64,000 nt of DNA. It comes from G963662265 sp963668545 (GTDB lineage: Bacteria; Spirochaetota; Spirochaetia; CADAEX01). The stretch lies in assembly GCA_963668545.1 (NCBI GenBank), contig OY764868.1:1674001-1738000 (forward strand), read 5' to 3'. A program made the position numbers and the translations under genes. Shown piece after piece: positions 26,231 through 34,584 of this stretch. The notes below the pieces were generated by a model that searched no databases, was not told the origin of the DNA, and worked only from the letters and a program-made list of their open reading frames with translations. Each line of letters begins with the position of its first letter. Positions within the stretch are counted from its first letter, which is position 1.

Positions 26231-26719
26231 ATGGGAAACGGATATGTCAGACCCACATGGGATGACTATTTTATTGAAGTGGCAAACGCTATTTCAAAAA
26301 GAGCTACCTGCGACAGGGGCAGGAGCGGCTGTGTAATAGCCCGTGACAGGAGAATTCTTGTCACAGGCTATGTCGGCTCTCCTGCAGGGCTCCCCCACTG
26401 CGATGAAGTCGGCCATCTTTTCAAGAAAACTGTCCATGAAGACGGCCACGTTACCCAGCACTGCGTAAGGACTGTTCATGCAGAACAGAATGCAATATGC
26501 CAGGCTGCCAAAAACGGCATTTCCATAGAGGGGGCAACACTCTACTGCAGAATGACTCCGTGCATTACATGTGCCATGCTTATTATAAACTGCGGTATAG
26601 TAAGGGTTGTATGCGAAAAGCGCTACCATTCAGCCGAGGACTCTGAAAAGATGTTCAGGGAGGCCGGTGTAGAGCTTGAATACAAAAGCACTGATGTGCA
26701 GCAGTACGAAAACCAGTAA
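26231..26719 (+). CDS. dCMP/cytidine deaminase family protein (ComEB-like)
   Basis: 162 residues. The zinc centre is clear: HAEQNAI (His and catalytic Glu) and TPCITCAM (the Cys pair). RPTWDDYFIEVANAISKRATC at the start and VGSPAGLPHCDE are typical of dCMP deaminase, which makes dUMP for thymidylate synthesis. It lies two bases after pfp and is translated from the same message. It could also be described as ComEB. Confidence 0.9.
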   Translation: MGNGYVRPTWDDYFIEVANAISKRATCDRGRSGCVIARDRRILVTGYVGSPAGLPHCDEVGHLFKKTVHEDGHVTQHCVRTVHAEQNAICQAAKNGISIEGATLYCRMTPCITCAMLIINCGIVRVVCEKRYHSAEDSEKMFREAGVELEYKSTDVQQYENQ

Positions 26720-26785
26720 AGAGCAGATTTCAGCATAATTCAAATCTCATTATCATAAAAGTGAATGGAAAAAATCACTTCCGGT

Positions 26786-27079
26786 TTATGGAAACACTTT
26801 CCGTTTATCAGGGTCTTTTGCCTGCCGGTAGACTACAGCGACATTACCTATTATTTTCACGACCGAAACTCCTGTTTTTTCAGAGATTTTTTCCATAATC
26901 TCCTTTTTAGAATCCTTGCAATCAACAAACTTGATTTTCATCAGCTCCTGTTTTTCAACCAGCGAATCCACCGCATCAATTACAGCATCTGTAAGACCGT
27001 TTTTTCCGACCCATACCCTGGGTCCGAGTGTGTGCGACTGCTTTAAAAGCGAACTTCTTTCCCTGCTATTCAACTTCAA
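26786..27079 (-). CDS. yhbY: YhbY-type RNA-binding protein (CRM domain)
   Basis: 97 residues, the whole CRM domain: LNSRERSSLLKQSHTLGPRVWVGKNGLTDAVIDAVDSLVEKQELMKIKF, then GNVAVVYRQAKDPDKR. Family knowledge: YhbY binds pre-50S ribosomal particles. It is a single gene on the minus strand, convergent with dCMP deaminase and divergent from the DHH-CBS gene. Confidence 0.93.
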   Translation of the reverse strand: MKLNSRERSSLLKQSHTLGPRVWVGKNGLTDAVIDAVDSLVEKQELMKIKFVDCKDSKKEIMEKISEKTGVSVVKIIGNVAVVYRQAKDPDKRKVFP

Positions 27080-27150
27080 CTACCTTTTATATAAAAAATC
27101 AGAAAACCGGCAATACCTGCAATTCCCTGTTCAAAACCGTTTTTCAGGGT

Positions 27151-27201
27151 ATTATTTCAGAAATAATTCCTTTGACATATTTGATAAACACTTTATATAT
27201 T
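27151..27201 (+). promoter_or_regulatory. Promoter with palindromic operator for the DHH-CBS gene
   Basis: A perfect 7-base inverted repeat with a 3-base centre, ATTATTTCAGAAATAAT (27151-27167), ends five bases before a consensus TTGACA (27172-27177). TATATT (27196-27201, 18-base spacer) or TATATA (27194-27199) would be the -10. The palindrome's place just upstream of -35 is usual for an activator or repressor site; the binding protein is unknown. Confidence 0.55.
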
Positions 27202-27283
27202 ATTATGTTATAATTTAAAATACTTTAGATATGCAAATTCAGCTTTTTTATCATGGGGCTGAATCAGCAATAGCAGGTTGAAA

Positions 27284-28594
27284 ATGAATATTATCCTGGG
27301 TCACTCTAATATGGATCTTGACTGCATAGCATCTATTGTGCTTGCTGGAAAACTTTATCCCGGTTACAGGAAAGTCAGGAGCAGGCTTATACACCCTGTT
27401 GCAAAAAACCTTTATAACCTTATGAAAAAAAACATCGACTTTCTCACACTCAAGGATGTTCTTGACGAGGATATTGAAAATGTTGTTGTAGTTGATACAA
27501 GGTCGATGCAGAGAATAAGGGAGTTTGAACAGCTTATAGAAAAAGCAACAGGCGAAATTACTGTATATGACCATCACCCTTCTGACTCGCATGATATTCC
27601 ATGCAGCGAGCTCAACTATTCCCCCTGCGGAGCAAATGCATCCTTCATAGGAAGCATTCTGAAAGATAAAGGTACAGATATCACGCCTGAAGAGGCAACC
27701 ATAGGCCTTACCGGCATATATGCTGATACAGGTAATTTCACCCACGAAAACATAACTTCAGAGGATTTCACTGTTGCAGATTATTTTCTGGGCAAAGGGG
27801 CTTCAATCAAGCTTGTAAAATATTTTCTTGAAAATCTCAAGGAGGAATACCAGATATCCCTGGTACATGAAATACTCAACAGGATTACATACAGAGACCT
27901 TAACGGTCAGCATATAATATTCAGCTATATTGAACTTGAAGACCAGATATCAGGCCTGGCATCTGTTGTTGAAAAGATTTTTGAAATTGAAAATCCAGAT
28001 GCTTTTTTCGCCCTTTTTTATTTAAAGAAGAGAAAAACAACACTGATCATTGCAAGGAGCAAGAAAGACAGGATAAAGCTGAACACCCTTCTCTCCCATT
28101 TTAACGGCGGGGGTCATGAAAAGGCAGCCTCTGCAAAGGTTAACGGGAAAGGGGGTGAAGAAGTCCTGAATGAACTTCTTGATGTACTTGGCAGCAACCT
28201 TGAAAATGCAAGAACTGCATCTGACCTTATGACCAGGGATGTGTACTGCATTGATGAGGATGAGAAAATCATTGATGCTTCGATATATCTTGAAAACATC
28301 AACTGCACAGGAGCTCCTGTCGTAAACAAGGACAGGATGCTTACAGGAATTCTGACACTCAGGGATATAATGAAGGCCAGGAAATCGCAGCAGATGCATT
28401 CCCCTGTAAAGGGCTATATGTCAAGAAAGGTTATTACTGCGGAACCGGGGACAACGCTTAGCGGGATAGAAAAGATCCTGTACAAGAACAGCATAGGGCA
28501 TCTTCCTGTAGTAAACAACGGTGTTATAGAGGGTATTATCACAAGGACTGATTTCCTTAAATTTCTGTATGGTGAGAAATTCGGACCGGTTTAA
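27284..28594 (+). CDS. DHH-family phosphoesterase with two CBS domains
   Basis: About 436 residues from the ATG at 27284, with AGCAGG upstream. The N-terminal DHH domain has GHSNMDLDCIAS, VVVVDTRS and DHHPSDSHD. The DHHA1 part ends in HFNGGGHEKAASAKV, as in oligoribonuclease/RecJ-like enzymes rather than family II pyrophosphatases. A CBS pair follows (DLMTRDVYCID..., GYMSRKVITAEPG...GIITRTDFLKF), a likely adenine-nucleotide sensor. The layout is that of the N-terminal part of some A-adding tRNA nucleotidyltransferases, but here there is no nucleotidyltransferase domain. The substrate is probably a short oligonucleotide or a phosphate ester and is unproven. Confidence 0.82.
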   Translation: MNIILGHSNMDLDCIASIVLAGKLYPGYRKVRSRLIHPVAKNLYNLMKKNIDFLTLKDVLDEDIENVVVVDTRSMQRIREFEQLIEKATGEITVYDHHPSDSHDIPCSELNYSPCGANASFIGSILKDKGTDITPEEATIGLTGIYADTGNFTHENITSEDFTVADYFLGKGASIKLVKYFLENLKEEYQISLVHEILNRITYRDLNGQHIIFSYIELEDQISGLASVVEKIFEIENPDAFFALFYLKKRKTTLIIARSKKDRIKLNTLLSHFNGGGHEKAASAKVNGKGGEEVLNELLDVLGSNLENARTASDLMTRDVYCIDEDEKIIDASIYLENINCTGAPVVNKDRMLTGILTLRDIMKARKSQQMHSPVKGYMSRKVITAEPGTTLSGIEKILYKNSIGHLPVVNNGVIEGIITRTDFLKFLYGEKFGPV

Positions 28595-28598
28595 AATA

Positions 28599-29231
28599 CT
28601 ACTGTTTCCGCCTTGAATTTACAAAACGCCTGAAATCATTGATATTTTTGACAATAATATGCTTAGAGTCCATTTCAATCTTTCTCTGGTTTACAAAATG
28701 CTCAATTATCTGGCCGCATTCCTGGGTGCTTATGCCGCACCAGTGAGCTATATCGTCAACACTTGTCTCAATAATTCTTTCAGTCGGGGATGTGCTGTCG
28801 GAAGCCTGTGTTTCAGAAAGCATCAGGAATACATCTGCAACCTTTGCGGCAGGTTCCTTAAGGGTTAGAATCATGAATCTTCTTTTCTGATCATATATTC
28901 TCTTTATGAAAGTCTGGAGTATTGTTGATGAAATCTGCGGGTTTCCCCTCAAAAGTATTTCAAAATTCTTTTTGTTGAATTCAAGAGCCTCTACTGTCTC
29001 AATTGCAAGAGCACTTGCAGAGCGGGGAGCTTCTTCAAGAATAGCCATTTCCCCGAAAATTTCACCCGGATGGAGTATGTCGATTATTTTCTCGATTTCC
29101 CCCATTATCTTTACAATCTGGACCCTTCCTGACTGTATCAGGTAAAATGTATCTCCCGGTTCATATTCACAGAAAATCAGATCTCCTTTCTGAAATGTAA
29201 CTTTAAATCGGTCAAACTGTGAAAAATCCAT
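28599..29231 (-). CDS. Crp/Fnr-type regulator with cyclic-nucleotide-binding domain
   Basis: 210 residues. The cNMP-binding barrel (residues about 10-125) shows GDLIFCEYEPGDTFYLIQSGRVQIV and PGEIFGEMAILEEAPRSASALA, with the Glu and Arg of the phosphate-binding cassette present, so a cyclic nucleotide may bind. The last 70 residues form a winged helix of Crp type (SVDDIAHWCGISTQECGQIIEHFV). It is 3 bases downstream of a second cNMP-domain gene and is cotranscribed with it. Confidence 0.85.
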   Translation of the reverse strand: MDFSQFDRFKVTFQKGDLIFCEYEPGDTFYLIQSGRVQIVKIMGEIEKIIDILHPGEIFGEMAILEEAPRSASALAIETVEALEFNKKNFEILLRGNPQISSTILQTFIKRIYDQKRRFMILTLKEPAAKVADVFLMLSETQASDSTSPTERIIETSVDDIAHWCGISTQECGQIIEHFVNQRKIEMDSKHIIVKNINDFRRFVNSRRKQ

Positions 29232-29234
29232 AAT

Positions 29235-30224
29235 CTATAAATTCCCCTCTATTCTTTTAAGAGCCTGCTTTGCCTTCCTGATAGTCTGCGTATTTTCATC
29301 GCCCATTGTGAGAATTTTACTGAAAAATGATACAGCTTTCTGATTATTGCCCTTTGCCTCGCAAGAAAGACCCAGGTAGAGAAGCGCTTCCACAATATCA
29401 GGATGCTTCGGCATTTTCTGTATCAGAGCTGTAAAATGCTTCATGCAGTTGTCATACTGTTTAAGGTGGAAGAAACACCTTCCAGTCTCAAAAAGCGCCT
29501 TGGGATAGCTTTCCCCTGATGAATACCTGGTTATAATTGTCCTGAAAGACTCAAGAGCATTTTCATAATCTCCCTGGCTGAAAAGGCTCATCCCTTCGAA
29601 GAATATTCTGCTGTCATTCTGTTCCGACTTCTGAATTGTTTTCTGAACAGGAGCATCAGTTACCGAGGCCCTTTCCTCTACAGGCATTCCCTGTATGAAA
29701 CTTTCAGTCTTTCCGATATACTGTGTCGCCTGTGACTGGTAGAGCCCGGTGGGATAGTATGTCAGATATCTCCTGAATGCATAAAGTGCCTGCTTGTATC
29801 TCTTGTTTTTGTAATAGTATTCACCTATATTGAAAAGCCCTTTTTCAGGGTCGGTCTGGTCCTCATAAGCAAGCAGGTTTCTCACATTTCGGTGTATCCT
29901 TCTCAGCTGATTGGAAAAAACCTTGAGCATCTGCATTGAAATACGGATATTGTTCTGGAACAGGTTTTCAAATTCAGAAACTGTAAAAACAACAACTGTG
30001 CTCTGAGTAAGAACATCCACAGTTTCCTCCCTTGGATATCTTCCCATTGCCGATTTCACGCCGAAAAACTCGCCTGTTTTAACCATTTCCCGGTTTTCCT
30101 GTCCTGTCTCAATATCAATATAGTTGAGGCAGAGTTTGCCGGACTGGAGAATATATATTTTTTCGCTGGCATCACCTTCAAAATAGATTATTGATTTTGC
30201 CTGATACTGCATCACCTGGGGCAC
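29235..30224 (-). CDS. Cyclic-nucleotide-binding-domain protein with TPR repeats
   Basis: 329 residues. An N-terminal cNMP-type barrel (SGKLCLNYIDIETGQ, GEFFGVKSAMGRYPREETVDVL) has lost the typical GE..RSA cassette, so ligand binding is doubtful. The C-terminal 200 residues are TPR/Tol-Pal-system-like repeats (ALYAFRRYLTYYPTGLYQSQA, ALESFRTIITRYSSGESYPKA, MKHFTALIQKMPKHPD). No DNA-binding domain was found, so it is probably an interaction partner of the Crp-like protein downstream. Such cNMP-TPR proteins occur in spirochaetes. Confidence 0.78.
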   Translation of the reverse strand: MPQVMQYQAKSIIYFEGDASEKIYILQSGKLCLNYIDIETGQENREMVKTGEFFGVKSAMGRYPREETVDVLTQSTVVVFTVSEFENLFQNNIRISMQMLKVFSNQLRRIHRNVRNLLAYEDQTDPEKGLFNIGEYYYKNKRYKQALYAFRRYLTYYPTGLYQSQATQYIGKTESFIQGMPVEERASVTDAPVQKTIQKSEQNDSRIFFEGMSLFSQGDYENALESFRTIITRYSSGESYPKALFETGRCFFHLKQYDNCMKHFTALIQKMPKHPDIVEALLYLGLSCEAKGNNQKAVSFFSKILTMGDENTQTIRKAKQALKRIEGNL

Positions 30225-30562
30225 TGCTTGGACTCCTGCTTCATGCTCGTTTTTAATATTTTTTTTATTGCATTAAATTATAACACTGATTAAACAGCCT
30301 CTGTTATAAATATTTATTAATTTAACTCAATCAGATTTATTATATTATCGGCCATAGTGTTTTTAAAAACAAACAATTCCGCCATATTTACCATTATAAA
30401 TAACTGACAGATGTTTTCAACATAAAAAAAGAATTTTTATTAATGGAATTCCGTCACCTACTTTAATGATAAATATTACGGGATATTAAAAGTAATAAAA
30501 TATTTATTAATAATTGCAGCCGGATTTCAAATAAGCTATAATAAATAGCGGTTAGTAAATAT
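30225..30562. promoter_or_regulatory. Divergent AT-rich promoter region between cNMP genes and mlaE
   Basis: This 338-base gap has no protein gene. Near the right end, TATAAT (30537-30542) lies 21 bases before the ATG of mlaE, with a weak ATTGCA -35 (30515-30520, 16-base spacer). The predicted leader is only about 14 bases and has no clear ribosome binding site. The left part is rich in A/T runs, with a TAATTTAA-like stretch, and probably holds the promoter for the cNMP genes. No operator repeat was recognised. Confidence 0.5.
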
Positions 30563-31354
30563 ATGGTAAATTCAATAAATCAATTAGGCAATAACATACT
30601 GAACAATCTTAAAGAGTTTGCTTACGCATCAGGATTCTTTCTTAAAACAATACGGGAATCTTTTTTTTTTATAAAGCAGAAACATATAGGTTATAAAGTA
30701 CTTGTCATGCAGATCCTTTTTACAGGATTTGAAGCACTGAGCATAATAAGCCTCATAGGTATTTCCCTTGGTGTCGTAATAATTATTCAGGGGCTCACCC
30801 TCCTCCCCCAGTTCGGCCAGGGTGACCTGATCTACAAGATACTTGTTGTTGTAATTACAAAGGAACTGGGGCCGATGCTTACAGCATTCATAATAATCGC
30901 CCGTTCAGCCACAGCTATATCTACAGAACTGGGCAACATGGTTGTTTCCCATGAAATAGAAGCATATATTGCTACAGGAATAGACCCTGTTTCATATCTT
31001 GTAGTACCGAGGTTTCTGGGTGTTACAATTTCCCTTGTCATACTTAATCTTTATTTCAATATATCAGGTCTCATAGGTTCCTATTTTGTTTCACAGTTTA
31101 TAAGGCAGGTAACCTTTCTTGAATATTTCAGGAACCTTCTCCTTGTTCTCAGACCAGTTATCATATTCTCATCTCTCTTCAAGAGCATAGTTTTCGGAAT
31201 GATAATATCTACTGTTGCAACATATAACGGCTTCAAGGTCGAAGGATCAACAACAGAAATACCTGTAGTTGTAATAAAATCTGTTGGTCAGGGATTTATT
31301 CTCTGTATTCTGGCAGATGCCATTATAGTAACTATAAACTATCTCTGGTTTTAA
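30563..31354 (+). CDS. mlaE: MlaE family lipid ABC transporter permease
   Basis: 263 residues, the size of MlaE/YrbE. Features: IGYKVLVMQILFTGFEALSIISLIGISLGVVI, VVVITKELGPMLTAFIIIARSATAISTELG and HEIEAYIATGIDPVSYLVVPRFLG, followed by helices ending in VGQGFILCILADAIIVTINYLWF. It moves phospholipids between inner and outer membrane with MlaF and MlaD. The ATG at 30563 has no Shine-Dalgarno match, as noted for the promoter region. First gene of the envelope operon. Confidence 0.93.
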   Translation: MVNSINQLGNNILNNLKEFAYASGFFLKTIRESFFFIKQKHIGYKVLVMQILFTGFEALSIISLIGISLGVVIIIQGLTLLPQFGQGDLIYKILVVVITKELGPMLTAFIIIARSATAISTELGNMVVSHEIEAYIATGIDPVSYLVVPRFLGVTISLVILNLYFNISGLIGSYFVSQFIRQVTFLEYFRNLLLVLRPVIIFSSLFKSIVFGMIISTVATYNGFKVEGSTTEIPVVVIKSVGQGFILCILADAIIVTINYLWF

Positions 31355-31356
31355 TT

Positions 31357-32160
31357 ATGAATGATGCAAATGATATAGTACTGGAACTCAAAGATGCCAC
31401 GTTTTTCAAAAACGGTATAAAGATCCTCGACAGCGTTTCAGTATCAATAACAAAGAAAACCTCCACAGTCATAACAGGGGGTCTCGGAAGCGGGAAAAGC
31501 ACTCTTCTGAAAGTACTTTCAGGAATACTGCCGGCAGATGAAGGCAAGCTGTTTATTGAAGGAAAATCCTACAATCTTATGTCTTTTGCAAGAATCAGGG
31601 ATTTCAGGAAAAGAAACGGTTTTGTATTTCAGGACAGCGCGCTGTGGTCAAACAAGAACCTATATCAGAACCTTGAGCTTCCGCTTCAGTACCATTTTCC
31701 GGAAATGTCAAGGGAAGAGAGAAAAATCAGGATCAGCAGGACATGCAGAAAACTCTCAATTGATATAAACCTGATGAACAGGCCTTCACAGATATCATCA
31801 GGCAACAGAAAACTCATCTCATTTGCAAGGGCTCTTATTACAGACCCGGAAGTGGTTTTTATCGATGATCCCCTTTCCGCACTTGATTTTGAGACTTGCA
31901 CAAGGATAAGATCTCTTATAAAAAATATAAAGAATGAGGGAAAAACCATTCTGATATGCACATATGACCCTGAAATTACTTCTATGCTTGCCGATAATCT
32001 GATAATACTTAAAGACCACAGAATTTATACTTCAGGGAAATACAACCATATAGTAAAATCAGATGATGAATTTATAAGAAATGTTCTTGCCAATGTAATT
32101 GATAAGGCATCGAATTTCGATGATGATATTCTGGATCTGATATCGCCTGATTTCAGTTAA
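31357..32160 (+). CDS. mlaF: MlaF family lipid ABC transporter ATPase
   Basis: 267 residues, two bases after mlaE. Walker A GGLGSGKSTLL is normal, the Q-loop is FVFQDSALW, the signature is ISSGNRKLISFARAL (instead of LSGG), and Walker B is VVFIDDPLSALD, where the catalytic Glu is Asp. The switch His position reads ICTYDPE (no His). The protein could be a slow or unusual ATPase. Neighbouring mlaE and mlaD are intact, so the complex is probably used. Confidence 0.88.
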   Translation: MNDANDIVLELKDATFFKNGIKILDSVSVSITKKTSTVITGGLGSGKSTLLKVLSGILPADEGKLFIEGKSYNLMSFARIRDFRKRNGFVFQDSALWSNKNLYQNLELPLQYHFPEMSREERKIRISRTCRKLSIDINLMNRPSQISSGNRKLISFARALITDPEVVFIDDPLSALDFETCTRIRSLIKNIKNEGKTILICTYDPEITSMLADNLIILKDHRIYTSGKYNHIVKSDDEFIRNVLANVIDKASNFDDDILDLISPDFS

Positions 32161-32184
32161 AAATAAAAAGAGGGATAATGAAAC

Positions 32185-33240
32185 ATGAAATTTAAAATAC
32201 AGTATGCAGACCAGATTGTAGGTGTTTTTTCCATACTCGCAGTATTCTGTCTTTCTGTTCTCCTGATTTTTATGGGAATCAATCAGAGATGGTTTCAGAA
32301 AAACTACTATTTCAATACAAGGTTTCTTTCTGCCGAAGGTCTTAAGACCGGTATGCCTATAAAACTGAAAGGTTTTGAAATCGGCCAGATAAAAAAGATT
32401 AATTTAACAGATGATAACAATGTAGAGGTGGAATTCTACATCTATGAGAAATACTATGAAAAGGTAAAACCTAATTCCATTATACGGCATGTTGTGAGCC
32501 CTATCGGGATAGGAAGTGATCTTGTTTTTCATCCAGGTAAATTTAATGGCAATCCACTGGAGGAAAACAGTTTTATACCGTCCTACAATCTCAAGGAGGC
32601 CCAGGACCTCATTAAAAAGGGGGTTGTTGATATACCGCAGGGGGACAACACTGTTACCAGGATTGTAAACCAGATAGAGCCTATCATGAACAACGTGAAC
32701 ATGCTTCTTGAATCAGTTACAACACTTACAAATACAGCCAACACAGCGCTCAAGGGTGAATTGAGGGGACCGGTAGGCACTACTATAAGCAATATATCTT
32801 CAATAACTACAAACCTCAGAATAATCATTTCAGAGACAACCAACAGGATAAATACTCTCCTTGATAATTTTGAAGGGATAACAGGGAATGTCAACACACT
32901 GACAGCCAACATTGCAGATCCGGAAGGTCTTATCCCAGAACTCATGGGAAGCGACGGGTCGGCAGCAGCATTCTTCAATGACAACGGGGAGCTTTTTGAT
33001 AATCTCAATTCCATTCTTGCAAACCTTGACCAGATGACGCAGGAACTCAATAATTTCACAAGATACCTCAACGACAGTACTCCCCAGCTTACAGGAGTGC
33101 TTGAGGAAAGCAGAGGTGCCCTTAAAGAGGGTAAAGCAGTACTTGAGGGTCTTAAAAACAACCCGCTTCTCAGGGGGGGTATAACTGAGATTCGGGGGCA
33201 GGAAGATACTTTCAACAACCACAGGGATGAGGAATTCTAA
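32185..33240 (+). CDS. mlaD: MlaD family MCE-domain lipid-binding protein
   Basis: 351 residues. One N-terminal transmembrane helix (VGVFSILAVFCLSVLLIFMGI) is followed by the MCE domain (NTRFLSAEGLKTGMPIKLKGFEIGQIKKINLTDDNNVEVEFYIY, then HVVSPIGIGSDLVFHPG). A long helical tail with repeated Asn-Thr stretches (TTLTNTANTALKGELRGPV) is of the kind that forms hexameric tunnels. A start upstream is unlikely because of the AGAGGGATAATG-type ribosome binding site. Part of the mlaEFD operon. Confidence 0.92.
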   Translation: MKFKIQYADQIVGVFSILAVFCLSVLLIFMGINQRWFQKNYYFNTRFLSAEGLKTGMPIKLKGFEIGQIKKINLTDDNNVEVEFYIYEKYYEKVKPNSIIRHVVSPIGIGSDLVFHPGKFNGNPLEENSFIPSYNLKEAQDLIKKGVVDIPQGDNTVTRIVNQIEPIMNNVNMLLESVTTLTNTANTALKGELRGPVGTTISNISSITTNLRIIISETTNRINTLLDNFEGITGNVNTLTANIADPEGLIPELMGSDGSAAAFFNDNGELFDNLNSILANLDQMTQELNNFTRYLNDSTPQLTGVLEESRGALKEGKAVLEGLKNNPLLRGGITEIRGQEDTFNNHRDEEF

Positions 33241-34184
33241 TGAAAAAATACAATACTTTACCTGCTGTACTCCTGTTTTTAACAGCTGCAGTCTTTATAT
33301 CCTGCTCTTCCGCTCCGAAGGAAACCGATGTTGTAAACAGCAGGAAAAACAGGGCTGCTGAGCTTACAGATTTCGGAAACAGCTACTATGCAAACGGGGA
33401 ATACAGCCAGGCACTTGTTTTTTTCAGGCTTGCACTTGATGAAAACATTGCATCAGATAACGAGCCGGGCATTATCAGGTCATGCAACTCTGCCGGCAGG
33501 GCAAGCATGGATCTTGAAAACTATGAGGATGCTGAGAAATATTTTCTTCAGGCGCTCAGTCTTTCCGAAAAACTTGAAGACAGGACTTTCAGGACAATTT
33601 CGGCAAACAACCTTGGAGATCTCTACCTTAGAACTGAAAAATACAAAAAAGCCGAGGAAATGTTTGATAAATCATTTGCATCAGCAGAAACAGGATCTCC
33701 TGAAGCAGCTGTCATACTGCACAATCTTGGAAGGATTGCCCTGAAAAACGGGGAAGATTACGACAAGGCTCTTTCAAGGTTCAGCCAGTCAGCCAAAATA
33801 AACCTTGCTGAAAAAAAACATGCAGAGCTTGCGGCAAACTATTATATGACAGCTTCCGTATATTCTAAAATGGAAAGCTATGACAATGCGGAAAGCTACC
33901 TTCTTAAAGCTCTTGAAGAGGATAAAATCGTTGAAAACAGTTTCGGTATAGGAAAGGATTTCAAGGCTCTGGGTATTGTCAATGAAAAGAAGGGGAACAT
34001 CGAAACTGCATACGGATACTATCTCAAGTCATATATGGTATTTGATGTCCTGAAAAACATGGCAGAGATAAAAGAGCTTCTTGAAAAACTGACTGTAATT
34101 TCCAAAGAGCTGGGAATGGAAAAGGATTCCTCTTATTTCGCTTCTGTTCTTGAAAAATACACAAACGGAGGCAGCAATGAATAA
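33240..34184 (+). CDS. TPR-repeat lipoprotein
   Basis: 314 residues. The signal peptide ends in the lipobox FISCSS (Cys at about residue 22). The remainder is TPR repeats of the TTC12/Gsc-like sort (ALVFFRLALDENI, AEKYFLQALSLSEKLEDRTF, AEEMFDKSFASAE, AESYLLKALEEDK). The start overlaps the mlaD stop as TAATG. It may be the periplasmic partner of the Mla system (no mlaC or mlaB is present), which is inference from position. Confidence 0.85.
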   Translation: MKKYNTLPAVLLFLTAAVFISCSSAPKETDVVNSRKNRAAELTDFGNSYYANGEYSQALVFFRLALDENIASDNEPGIIRSCNSAGRASMDLENYEDAEKYFLQALSLSEKLEDRTFRTISANNLGDLYLRTEKYKKAEEMFDKSFASAETGSPEAAVILHNLGRIALKNGEDYDKALSRFSQSAKINLAEKKHAELAANYYMTASVYSKMESYDNAESYLLKALEEDKIVENSFGIGKDFKALGIVNEKKGNIETAYGYYLKSYMVFDVLKNMAEIKELLEKLTVISKELGMEKDSSYFASVLEKYTNGGSNE

Positions 34185-34584
34185 AACTGCAGGGATAGCA
34201 TCTGTATATATCAGCATGATGAAAAAAACGCTTTTTATTATTACAGTATCAGCTGCAGTTCTTGCAGCAGGTCTTCTGATTGTTTTTCCCATCTGGTTCC
34301 TTGCTGTCAATTATCCTTCAGGATATTCAGTTTCAATCGCAGCAGCAGCAGTATTTTCTGTTCTGTTCACAGTCTTTAATAAAATAAGAAAAAAGGAATG
34401 GACTGTCAGGACGCTTTCAATCCATATAATACGGATCATTTACTATTTTATTCTGCTTTGCGGTACAGCTGCATCTGTCATTCTTTTCATGAATTCCCGC
34501 ATACTTCAGGGAACAATTGTCATTACTGTTCTTTTTACTTTATCAGGCCTTATCAGCTGGCTCAAGAAAAAACAGGGGAAATGA
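34177..34584 (+). CDS. Small four-helix membrane protein of unknown function
   Basis: 135 residues from the ATG at 34177-34179, which overlaps the preceding gene by 8 bases and has GGAGG at 34168-34172. Four hydrophobic segments (LFIITVSAAVLAAGLLIVFPIWFLAV; VSIAAAAVFSVLFTVF; IIRIIYYFILLCGTAASVILF; GTIVITVLFTLSGLISWL) fill most of its length. No family was recognised. Its 3' end overlaps the peptidase gene by 4 bases, so it belongs to the same envelope operon. Confidence 0.8.
   Translation: MNKTAGIASVYISMMKKTLFIITVSAAVLAAGLLIVFPIWFLAVNYPSGYSVSIAAAAVFSVLFTVFNKIRKKEWTVRTLSIHIIRIIYYFILLCGTAASVILFMNSRILQGTIVITVLFTLSGLISWLKKKQGK

Noticed and set aside
32583..33218. 211-codon frame antisense to mlaD
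   Set aside because: Composition (Ser/Leu/Val/Pro-rich) reflects the opposite strand's codon bias; mlaD is clear on the plus strand.
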